Shown here piece by piece: positions 1 through 5,915 of a DNA stretch of 6,969 bases. Below the pieces are notes generated by a model that was given only the letters and a program-made list of their open reading frames with translations, searched no databases and had not been told where the DNA came from. The stretch comes from Candidatus Tayloriibacteriota bacterium (GTDB taxonomy: Bacteria > Patescibacteriota > Minisyncoccia > Phycocordibacterales > PALSA-1337). Where the stretch lies: NCBI GenBank assembly GCA_026395095.1, contig JAPLZI010000029.1, positions 1-6,969 of the forward strand, in the 5' to 3' direction. Both the position numbers and the translations under genes were made by a program. The first letter of the stretch is position 1. The number at the start of each line of letters is the position of its first letter.

Positions 1-11
1 AAAAAATCGGA

Positions 12-1037
12 ATGAGATTACTTGTTATTACGCAGAAAATAGATAGAAAAGACCCCGTACTGGGCTTTGTTCACCGTTGGTTGGAGGAATTTTCAAAACG
101 AATTGAAACTATAACAGTAGTTTGTCTCCAAAAAGGTGACTATGATCTTCCTGGCAATGTTGCGGTGCTGTCGCTAGGCAAGGAGAAGTGGAAGAGCACG
201 GCGAAGTATGTCTTTCTGTTGTTCTATTTTTCCATTCGCTACGCCAATAGGTATGATGCTGTTTTGGTGCATATGAACCAGGAATACATTTTGGCGGCCG
301 GCTGGCTCTGGAGATTGTTCGGAAAAAAAGTTTACATGTGGCGCAATCATTATGCTGGCAGCATGCTGACCGATATTGCCTCGGTTTTCTGCAATAAGAT
401 ATTTTGCACCTCACACTATTCTTATACCGCAAAATACGAGAAGACACGATTTATGCCTGTGGGTGTAGATACAGAGTTTTTTAAACCGGAATCAACCACG
501 AAGAGAGTCCCGAGATCGATACTGTCGCTCGGGCGTATTTCGTCGTCGAAGAATATCAACACACTGGTGTCGGCTTTGGAGATTTTGAAAAAGGATAATG
601 TATCATTCTCAGCCGATATTTATGGTAATCCAACAGATCAAGTTTATGCCGATTCGTTGCGTGAACAGGTCAGGACTGCCGGTCTTTTGAGCTATGTGAG
701 GTTCCTTGCAGGTGTGCCGAACCTTGATACCCCAAGGGTCTATTCCGCGCACCAAATATTTGTGAACCTTAGCCCAAATGGAATGTATGATAAGACAATA
801 TTCGAAGCGATGGCATGCGGCTGCTTCGTATTTGCTTCGAATGACGATCTACGTGATAAGATCGATCCATCATTTTCATTTGCCTACAACGATGCAGCCG
901 ATCTAGCCGGAAAGTTGAAGCTATTTATGGCTATGACTGAAGTTGAGAAGAAGAGAAAAGCTGAAAATATTGCCGCACTAGTCAACCATCATAGTTTGAT
1001 TAGATTGTCGGAGGAGATTACTAATGAAATAAAATGA
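12..1037 (+). CDS. Family 4-type (GT-B fold) glycosyltransferase
   Basis: This 341-residue cytoplasmic protein probably transfers a sugar from a nucleotide-sugar donor to a growing glycan. The N-terminal half (about 1-150) begins with a hydrophobic beta strand (RLLVITQ), as in GT-B acceptor domains. The donor-binding half begins near VGVDTEFF (150-157) and contains LGRISSSKNINTLVSAL (173-189), typical of group 1 transferases. It also has SPNGMYDKTIFEAMACG (254-270), matching the family's C-terminal E-x7-E region. The second Glu is present (E265), but the position of the first is Gly, with an Asp-Lys pair (260-261) inside the motif. No signal peptide or membrane segment is seen. Only 11 bases precede the ATG, so its promoter and any earlier operon genes lie outside the window. 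Its TGA stop overlaps the next ATG by 4 nt, implying translational coupling. Donor and acceptor cannot be told from sequence. The family call is firm. Confidence 0.9.
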   Translation: MRLLVITQKIDRKDPVLGFVHRWLEEFSKRIETITVVCLQKGDYDLPGNVAVLSLGKEKWKSTAKYVFLLFYFSIRYANRYDAVLVHMNQEYILAAGWLWRLFGKKVYMWRNHYAGSMLTDIASVFCNKIFCTSHYSYTAKYEKTRFMPVGVDTEFFKPESTTKRVPRSILSLGRISSSKNINTLVSALEILKKDNVSFSADIYGNPTDQVYADSLREQVRTAGLLSYVRFLAGVPNLDTPRVYSAHQIFVNLSPNGMYDKTIFEAMACGCFVFASNDDLRDKIDPSFSFAYNDAADLAGKLKLFMAMTEVEKKRKAENIAALVNHHSLIRLSEEITNEIK

Positions 1038-2752
1038 AGCCAACATCCATGAGCGTAAGGAATAAAGTGATCATAGGCGTCACGCTCGCTGCCGCGCTGT
1101 TTTTTGTCCTGCGTTTGCCAGGGATTCATATGCCATATCATCAGGACGAATGGAAGAATGTATCCGCTTCGATGTCTATCGAAAGTGCTGGGACTTTTTT
1201 TGCTCACCCACCATTCATGCAGATGTTTTTCGTGGCTTCTAATAGGCTATTTGGGACAGACAATATGCGTCTTTTCCCGCTTATATTTGCGCTAGTTTCG
1301 GTCGTATTGTTCTATTTGGTGGTTAAAAGGCGTGTAGATGTCAAAGCTGCAGTTTTGGCTGTTTTGGCCTATTTGGTGTGTTTTTACGGCATTTTAGGCT
1401 CATTACAGCTCGATGTAGACGGTTCTATTCTACCGGCACTCTTTCTGTTGGCTGTTTTTGCCTATGACCGGCTACCTGGGAGGAAATGGTTGATTTTGCT
1501 CGTGGCCACATTGTTAGTTGGAATGCTCATAAAGCTGAATTTTATCCTAGTTATTGGTGCGATAGTTCTAGACTATCTTTGGGTAAATAGACTTTGGGTA
1601 AATAGACATGATCAGATTTATAGAAAAGTTGGTATTGTAGCCGGAAGCCTAGTAGCTTTTGGTGCTGTCTATGTGGCGTTGCTCTATTTCATCCAGGCAA
1701 TATATCCGGCGTTCAGTATTTCATTCATGATAGGACATGCCAATCAATTTTCTGACGCTGTCGGCAGGAATTGGACGCAAATCATAGTGCAGGGTGTGAA
1801 GGCAGTTTATTATTTGTCGCCGCTCTTGTTGGTGCCATTGTTATGGATTTCCAAGGAAACGATTAAGAGAACGCGTGTGTTCGGGTTGTATCTTATTCTA
1901 GGTCTAATATTTTATTTTGTGTTATTCGATTTCTCGAGAGGCGCGCTCGATAAATATTTGATGTTTGCCATTGTGCCGTTGGCTGTTATGGTCGGGGTTA
2001 TTTTGAGTGAAATTCTTGGCAATGTTTTTAAGGAGGGCACGCTACCTCGTGAGCGTTATACCATATATGGTATAACGCTTGGAGTGGGTGTTGTTATCAC
2101 TGTTTTATTAGTTGCGCTAAATTTCCTGCCACAACAAGTCGTAGCTCTCTATCCCAAAACCGAATGGTTTGGACGAGTTCTTCACGGTCAATGGAATGTT
2201 CTCACACCTTTGAATGGCGGCTCTGGTCCTCTGGGCTTTTATATTTCTTTTCTTTTTATTGCTTGTTCTTATATTATTTCACTCATTGTGGCCGTGACAG
2301 CGATCATCAAAAAACAATGGCGATTTGAAGCGACGGTTGTACTTATTCTTATAGGACTTGCTTACAACATAATTTTTGCTCAAGAGTTGTTCTTCGGTGG
2401 AATAAACGGCAGTGCACCGAAAGTGCTGAATGAGGCGGTTAAATTTATAGCCGAATCTGATCATATAAAAAAAGTTATGACATTCAACGACATCGGTGCC
2501 GGTCCGCTATCGATCATGGGTAAATATGCCGGAAGGATATATGCAACGCCCGAGTCCGAGGAAGGCTATCGAAAAAAATTCTCTGAATTCGACGGTGACT
2601 ATCTCGTCGTTGATATGCCGAGACTTTATTCGGGGGGACTGTATTATAGATTCTTTGCCAGATGTGATGTCCTGTTCCAGTCGGTTTCGGGAAATATTTC
2701 TGGGAAGGTGTATGATTGTTCGCGTGCCCGTACGATCGTAAAAACACTATGA
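1034..2752 (+). CDS. Polytopic GT-C membrane glycosyltransferase (PMT/ArnT-like)
   Basis: This 572-residue protein has about 11-13 hydrophobic segments, for example near 11-28, 81-97, 104-122, 132-144, 151-183, 200-220, 256-272, 284-299, 308-327, 344-365, 399-424 and 432-450. A soluble C-terminal domain follows (about 451-572). The first external loop carries YHQDEW, with adjacent acidic residues D38 and E39 in the position of the GT-C catalytic Asp/Glu. It is followed by HPPFMQ (58-63), a common GT39/GT83-like signature. Known relatives move sugar from a polyprenyl-phosphate donor to lipid or protein on the outer membrane face; this donor and acceptor are unknown. It begins inside the previous gene's stop (ATGA) and ends in another ATGA, so it is the middle gene of a coupled operon. 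A GGAGGA at 1010-1015 is 18 nt from this ATG, farther than usual. Two DNA oddities lie inside it: an exact 15-bp duplication and a 28-bp palindrome. Confidence 0.85.
   Translation: MKPTSMSVRNKVIIGVTLAAALFFVLRLPGIHMPYHQDEWKNVSASMSIESAGTFFAHPPFMQMFFVASNRLFGTDNMRLFPLIFALVSVVLFYLVVKRRVDVKAAVLAVLAYLVCFYGILGSLQLDVDGSILPALFLLAVFAYDRLPGRKWLILLVATLLVGMLIKLNFILVIGAIVLDYLWVNRLWVNRHDQIYRKVGIVAGSLVAFGAVYVALLYFIQAIYPAFSISFMIGHANQFSDAVGRNWTQIIVQGVKAVYYLSPLLLVPLLWISKETIKRTRVFGLYLILGLIFYFVLFDFSRGALDKYLMFAIVPLAVMVGVILSEILGNVFKEGTLPRERYTIYGITLGVGVVITVLLVALNFLPQQVVALYPKTEWFGRVLHGQWNVLTPLNGGSGPLGFYISFLFIACSYIISLIVAVTAIIKKQWRFEATVVLILIGLAYNIIFAQELFFGGINGSAPKVLNEAVKFIAESDHIKKVMTFNDIGAGPLSIMGKYAGRIYATPESEEGYRKKFSEFDGDYLVVDMPRLYSGGLYYRFFARCDVLFQSVSGNISGKVYDCSRARTIVKTL
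1577..1606 (+). repeat. Exact 15-bp tandem duplication, codon-phased
   Basis: The unit ctttgggtaaataga occurs twice, back to back and without mismatch, in frame with the GT-C gene. It encodes LWVNR twice (residues 182-186 and 187-191) at the end of a membrane segment. Perfect identity, including third codon positions, points to a recent duplication or slippage event rather than an old protein repeat. Confidence 0.9.
2052..2079. repeat. 28-bp perfect palindrome inside the GT-C gene
   Basis: The half-site agcgttataccata is followed directly by its exact reverse complement, with the centre between 2065 and 2066 and no spacer. It encodes roughly residues 340-349 (E-R-Y-T-I-Y-G-I-T-L), in a short loop before a membrane segment. 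It could extrude as a hairpin or bind a dimeric protein, but no partner or function is evident. No T-run follows it on either strand, so it does not look like an intrinsic terminator. Confidence 0.85.
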
Positions 2753-3948
2753 TAAAGCGCTATTATTACAAATATTTGTCAGATTTTACTGCCTTTCTCA
2801 CGCCTGCTGGCGAAGAATCAAAATGCCGGGTGATTTCGGATAAGTTGGGCTATGTTGAGGATATTCAGGCATTTTTGGAAAATTTGAAGGCGGAGCTCCC
2901 CGCCGATGGGAGGGTTATAATAACTCAATATAGCGCTCTCTGGGAGCCGGCCTTGCGGCTAGCCTCGCATTTAGGATTACGCACAGGACCGATAGAGCAA
3001 AATTGGCTTTCGCTTCAGGACCTCAAAAATTTCTCATATTTGGCCGGTCTTGAAACAGTGAAGTCCGGTTCAAAAATGATATTGCCGGTATATATTCCAG
3101 GAATTGCAGAAATTCTGAATACATTCATTGCTGCTATCTGGCCATTTTCTAAGCTCGGTTTTTTCCATTATGTCGTGCTTCGAAAACCTGAACCGAGAGT
3201 ATTGCAGGCAAAATCAAACATGCCCTCGATCTCGATCATTGTTCCGGCTAGGAATGAGGCTGGTACGATAGAAAAGATTTCCACCGGATTACCGGTGCTT
3301 GGTAAATACACAGAGATAATATTTTTAGAAGGGAATTCGACCGACAATACTTACGAGGAGATTGAGCGTGTTGTTGGACTTCTTGATGGTGACAAGAAGC
3401 GTCGGATTTTGTGTGCGAAGCAAGATGGCAAAGGCAAAGGTGATGCAGTGCGAAAAGGTTTTGAAATGGCGACTGGCGATATTCTGGCGATATATGATGC
3501 TGATATGACGGTGCCAATTGATGAGGTGCGTAAATTCTATGAAGCGATCGTCACTAATAAAGGCGACTTTATCAACGGCTCTCGTCTGGTTTATCCGTTA
3601 GAGAAAGATTCGATGCGTGTCTTGAATTTCTTTGGTAATAAATTCTTTAGCTTAGCCTTTACGTGGATTCTTGGACAGCCGCTCAAGGATACCCTTTGCG
3701 GTACAAAAGTTCTTTGGCGTTCGGATTATGAAAAAATAAAACACGGCCGCAAGTTTTTTGGCGATTTTGATCCATTCGGCGACTTTGATCTATTGTTCGG
3801 AGCGGCCAAGCTCAATCTGAAGATCGTCGATCTGCCTATTCACTATAAGCAGCGTATTTACGGAACGACGAATATAAGCCGTTGGAAACATGGATGGTTG
3901 CTCCTACGGATGACTGTGTTTGCGGCGGGGAAGCTGAAGTTTTTATAA
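2749..3948 (+). CDS. GT2 glycosyltransferase with a degenerate N-terminal methyltransferase remnant
   Basis: I chose the ATG at 2749, giving 399 residues. It forms a 4-nt ATGA overlap with the upstream stop, like the previous junction, and the protein then begins at the conserved RYYY block; an ATG 33 nt upstream is less likely. Residues 157-399 are a GT2 domain: SISIIVPARNEAGTIEK (160-176), EGNSTDNT (194-201), GKGKGDAVRKGF (227-238), the metal-binding DAD (250-252), LKDTLCGTKVLW (312-323), DFDLLFGAAK (345-354) and an RIYGTTNISRWKHG block (369-382). Residues 1-150 resemble the two ends of a class I SAM-dependent methyltransferase found fused to such GT2 domains: RYYYKYLSDFTAFLTPAGE, then SDKLGYVEDIQAFLENL and an EQNWLSLQDLKN-LAG-ETV tail. 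The glycine-rich SAM motif expected between them is absent, so methyl transfer is unlikely. The GT2 half looks intact and may act at a polyprenyl-phosphate. The substrate is unknown. Confidence 0.88.
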   Translation: MIKRYYYKYLSDFTAFLTPAGEESKCRVISDKLGYVEDIQAFLENLKAELPADGRVIITQYSALWEPALRLASHLGLRTGPIEQNWLSLQDLKNFSYLAGLETVKSGSKMILPVYIPGIAEILNTFIAAIWPFSKLGFFHYVVLRKPEPRVLQAKSNMPSISIIVPARNEAGTIEKISTGLPVLGKYTEIIFLEGNSTDNTYEEIERVVGLLDGDKKRRILCAKQDGKGKGDAVRKGFEMATGDILAIYDADMTVPIDEVRKFYEAIVTNKGDFINGSRLVYPLEKDSMRVLNFFGNKFFSLAFTWILGQPLKDTLCGTKVLWRSDYEKIKHGRKFFGDFDPFGDFDLLFGAAKLNLKIVDLPIHYKQRIYGTTNISRWKHGWLLLRMTVFAAGKLKFL

Positions 3949-3965
3949 GAATAGAGATACCTCAC
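3949..3965. other. 17-bp gap between converging operons
   Basis: The plus-strand operon and the minus-strand reductase/transferase pair meet tail to tail here with almost no spacer. The gap itself holds no hairpin, so termination signals must fall inside the opposing genes. Confidence 0.8.
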
Positions 3966-4958
3966 TTACAAGTTTGAAGCCTCGATTAAACTTCTGACAC
4001 GCTCTTCCGAAGAGTGTTTTTTCAATATTGCGTTGTATTCATCGATACCTAAATAGTCGTCGATATGTCCGGTCTTGATAATACTGCCGAGTGCCTCGAG
4101 CTGCCGTTCAAATTCTGAAAGGTCCTTAAACTCAAAAATCCTTTTGAACTTTAGAGCGTCGCTACCAGGTTCGTATATGTCTATCGTTTCTGTGAGCAAA
4201 ACGCAGTTATTTGCCAGAGTCTCCCAAAAACGCAAAGTATCGTATCCGCCACCACCAATAGATATGCCAACCTTCGATCGAGCGAGTATTTCGCGGAATT
4301 TATCTTGCACTTTGACATCTCTGACATTGCGGCTTAGTAATGAGGTTGTCTTCGATGTTCTGCAACTAAAACCATTCTTAGCGCAGAATTTTTCCAGCAG
4401 TTCTGTGGCGTGCCTGCGCAGGGGCGGCCATTCGTCTTGGCCGAATATACAGGTAAAATCGATATCTTTATTCTTGCCATGTGTATACTTCACGAAGCTG
4501 CGCTCTATGCCGAAAGGAAATGGGATGATACCATTCACATACGGTTTTTCACGCCTGAAATAGCATCGGCATTTTTTCAACAGATCAAATTGTATGGCCC
4601 CTAATCCCTGATATGTGCCATCGGCCAGCCCTTTTCGAATCGCTGGATCGTACCGGTTATTTTTTCCGACCTCATTGCCGTCTACACAAATCGTCTTGTC
4701 CCACATGCCGATCTTTTCAACCAGCGTCTTTGTTGTGTATTTAGCATGAATGAATATTATGAGGTCAGATTTTTTGGCGTATTCTATAAAGGCTGCGTCA
4801 TCTAATTTCCAGTCGGAGTAATCGGAAAATGCGATGAATCTCGAAGTGATCCGGATTTCGTATTCTCCACTATTCTCAATAGCCCGAAATCCATCCAAGA
4901 TCGTGTTGGCCAAATAGTCCATGCTATTGTCGGGTAGGATTATCGCTATTGATTTCAT
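3966..4958 (-). CDS. GT-B glycosyltransferase-like protein (CgeB-like / group 1 type)
   Basis: Taken as a separate gene from the ATG at 4958, this encodes 330 residues starting MKSIAIILPDN, a typical N-terminal beta strand. The reading frame stays open upstream of the ATG only because the preceding reductase gene is shifted into the same frame. Residues 1-160 resemble the acceptor half, ending in CRCYFRREKPY (130-140) and IPFPFGIE (145-152). Residues 165-290 form the donor half, with DFTCIFGQDEWPPLR (167-181) and GGGGYDTLRFWETLAN (235-250), where G-YDT-RFWE-LA is the strongest family signature. The product is soluble and probably transfers a sugar in the same pathway; donor and acceptor are unknown. 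Its ATG lies 10 nt beyond the reductase's native stop at 4969, so the two genes are probably co-transcribed and coupled. No good ribosome binding site is visible. A purely sensory or inactive GT-B role cannot be excluded. Confidence 0.78.
   Translation of the reverse strand: MKSIAIILPDNSMDYLANTILDGFRAIENSGEYEIRITSRFIAFSDYSDWKLDDAAFIEYAKKSDLIIFIHAKYTTKTLVEKIGMWDKTICVDGNEVGKNNRYDPAIRKGLADGTYQGLGAIQFDLLKKCRCYFRREKPYVNGIIPFPFGIERSFVKYTHGKNKDIDFTCIFGQDEWPPLRRHATELLEKFCAKNGFSCRTSKTTSLLSRNVRDVKVQDKFREILARSKVGISIGGGGYDTLRFWETLANNCVLLTETIDIYEPGSDALKFKRIFEFKDLSEFERQLEALGSIIKTGHIDDYLGIDEYNAILKKHSSEERVRSLIEASNL
3999..4022 (+). terminator. Probable intrinsic terminator for the plus-strand operon
   Basis: On the plus strand acgctctt pairs with aagagtgt across a CCG loop. 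This gives 8 base pairs, one of them G-T, with a run of six T beginning at the last stem base. It lies about 50 nt beyond the GT2 stop and within the 3' coding end of the converging gene. The reverse strand has A-runs instead of T-runs, so the signal acts only in the plus direction. The stem is short, so the call is moderate. Confidence 0.5.
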
Positions 4959-4968
4959 GAGGACTGTA

Positions 4969-5834
4969 TTATGATCGGACCTTCCAGTCGAATTTGTTGA
5001 GATATTCTTCCAGGCAAACCTGCCAGTCGCGTATGAGGTGAGGTATCTTTGTATTGAGCAATTTTTCGGACCTAGGCCGTGGGGCATAGTAGTCGTTCTT
5101 GAAAAAATCAGAGTCGCGAGCTTGGAGATCATGAATCTGGCTATGTCGAGTCTACTTCCTGCTCCGCTGCAGGCACCGTGGTATATGCCGAACGAACGCT
5201 TGTCCAAGAGATGTTCGATGATACGTGCCAGATCATATGTGTAACAAGGAGTTCCGAGTTTGTCGTCAACTACAGATAGCTCCTTAACACCTTTCTGGAG
5301 CTGTTTTATGATCTTGTTAATAAATTTCTTATCCTTAATAGGGCCGCCTCCCATCATCCAGCCAGCGCGAATGACTATCGAGCTTGGTGCTGATCTTGCA
5401 GCCAGTTCGCCGGCATATTTAGATTTGCCGTAAACGCTAAGCGGGTTTGGGACGTCTTCTTCGTGGTAGGCGTCCTTTTTGCCGTCAAAGATACCGGCGG
5501 TTGAAATGTACACGAAAGGGATGTTCTTGCTCCGTACATATGGCAGGAAATTCTTCACTCCGCCTTCATTTGTAGCATAGGTTTCCTCCGGATTTTTCTC
5601 GCAATATTCCATGTCGGTAAATGCGGCCAAATGAATAATATAATCTGGAATAACTTTTTGCAGGTATTCATCCACTTGGTCTTTTGATGATACATCCAGA
5701 TATTCCAACCAGGGTTCGTTAACATCTCTGTCTGTTGCAAAAACCTTGCAACGCTCCTTGAATCGTTGGTAGACACCTTCGCCGAGCATCCCACCGCAAC
5801 CAGTGATCAGAACCTTATCCGTCATTTTTATCAT
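4969..5834 (-). CDS. RmlD-like sugar-nucleotide reductase (SDR family), frameshifted near the 3' end
   Basis: This is an extended short-chain dehydrogenase resembling dTDP-4-dehydrorhamnose reductase, the last step in dTDP-L-rhamnose synthesis. Visible features are the Rossmann glycine motif TGCGGMLG (11-18), HLAAFTDMEYCEKNP (68-82), STAGIFDG (111-118, where RmlD usually has STDYVFDG), the catalytic YGKSK (Y135, K139), RAGWMMGG (156-163) and VVDDKLGTPCYTYDLA (188-203). After residue 244 the frame is lost at a run of six T (5102-5107 on the minus strand). One extra T restores an RmlD-like tail, FKNDYYAPRPRSEKLLNTK then IPHLIRDWQVCLEEYL, ending with TAA at 4969. The restored product is 288 residues, normal for the family. 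As the bases stand, the frame instead runs on through the downstream gene as a 622-residue fusion ending at 3966. It could be a sequencing or assembly indel, a real mutation, or recoding. Other NDP-4-keto-sugar reductases are possible. Confidence 0.8.
5102..5107 (-). other. T6 homopolymer at the frameshift point of the reductase gene
   Basis: On the coding (minus) strand the sequence reads ctg a tttttt c aag. With six T the frame goes on as I-F-S-R and leaves RmlD homology. With seven T it would read I-F-F-K-N-D-Y-Y and keep the family C-terminus to a normal stop. The native start of the next gene also lies just beyond that stop, as expected for two tandem genes. Confidence 0.8.
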
Positions 5835-5840
5835 TAAGCA

Positions 5841-5869
5841 ATATTACAACAAATTCGTGGCATAGTTAA
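5841..5869 (-). promoter_or_regulatory. Candidate sigma70-type promoter for the reductase operon
   Basis: Read on the minus strand, TTAACT (5869-5864) and TAATAT (5846-5841) are separated by exactly 17 bp. The -10 box ends 6 nt before the ATG at 5834, so transcription would start at about the A of the start codon, giving a leaderless mRNA. This would also explain the missing ribosome binding site and favours ATG 5834 over the in-frame ATG at 5825. Confidence 0.45.
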
Positions 5870-5897
5870 GCGGTATATTTAGTCTTTCTCAGGATGA

Positions 5898-5906
5898 TGA
5901 TATAGT
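5898..5906 (+). promoter_or_regulatory. Candidate extended -10 promoter for the plus-strand gene at 5916
   Basis: TGATATAGT matches the extended -10 pattern TGnTATAAT with one mismatch; the -35 region is poor, as is common for extended -10 promoters. The predicted start is about 5913, only about 3 nt before the ATG at 5916, so this message would be nearly leaderless. The short motif makes this tentative. Confidence 0.35.
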
Positions 5907-5915
5907 AGTCGGAAC

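Larger units (their letters stand above)
5835..5915. other. Divergent intergenic region with two opposed promoters
   Basis: This 81-bp A+T-rich spacer is the only real gap in the window and separates the minus-strand reductase operon from the plus-strand operon. Neither start codon has a convincing Shine-Dalgarno sequence. It holds a candidate promoter for each direction, described separately; no clear operator palindrome was seen. Confidence 0.75.

Noticed and set aside
2716..2748. Upstream in-frame ATG giving an 11-residue longer GT2 protein
   Set aside because: It would overlap the GT-C gene by 37 nt, and the added residues are not family-like. ATG 2749 forms the same ATGA junction as the previous gene pair.
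3757..3801. Near-repeat FGDFDPFGDFDLLFG in the GT2 protein
   Set aside because: The two copies use different codons, and to my knowledge the DPFGDFDLLFGA block is conserved in this GT2 group, so it is not a recent duplication.
4075..4563. 162-codon open frame antisense to the GT-B gene
   Set aside because: Its composition (Ser- and Leu-rich, no domain) is that of a shadow frame opposite a gene with clear motifs on the other strand.
5102..5110. Classic -1 programmed ribosomal slippery heptamer at the T6 run
   Set aside because: In the zero frame the codons are ATT-TTT-TCA, which do not form X-XXY-YYZ. Re-pairing in the A site would be poor, and no downstream pseudoknot is evident. Transcriptional slippage or an indel is more likely.
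5038..5244. Plus-strand 68-codon open frame across the frameshift region
   Set aside because: It is antisense to RmlD-like coding sequence that reads well on the minus strand after a single-base correction.
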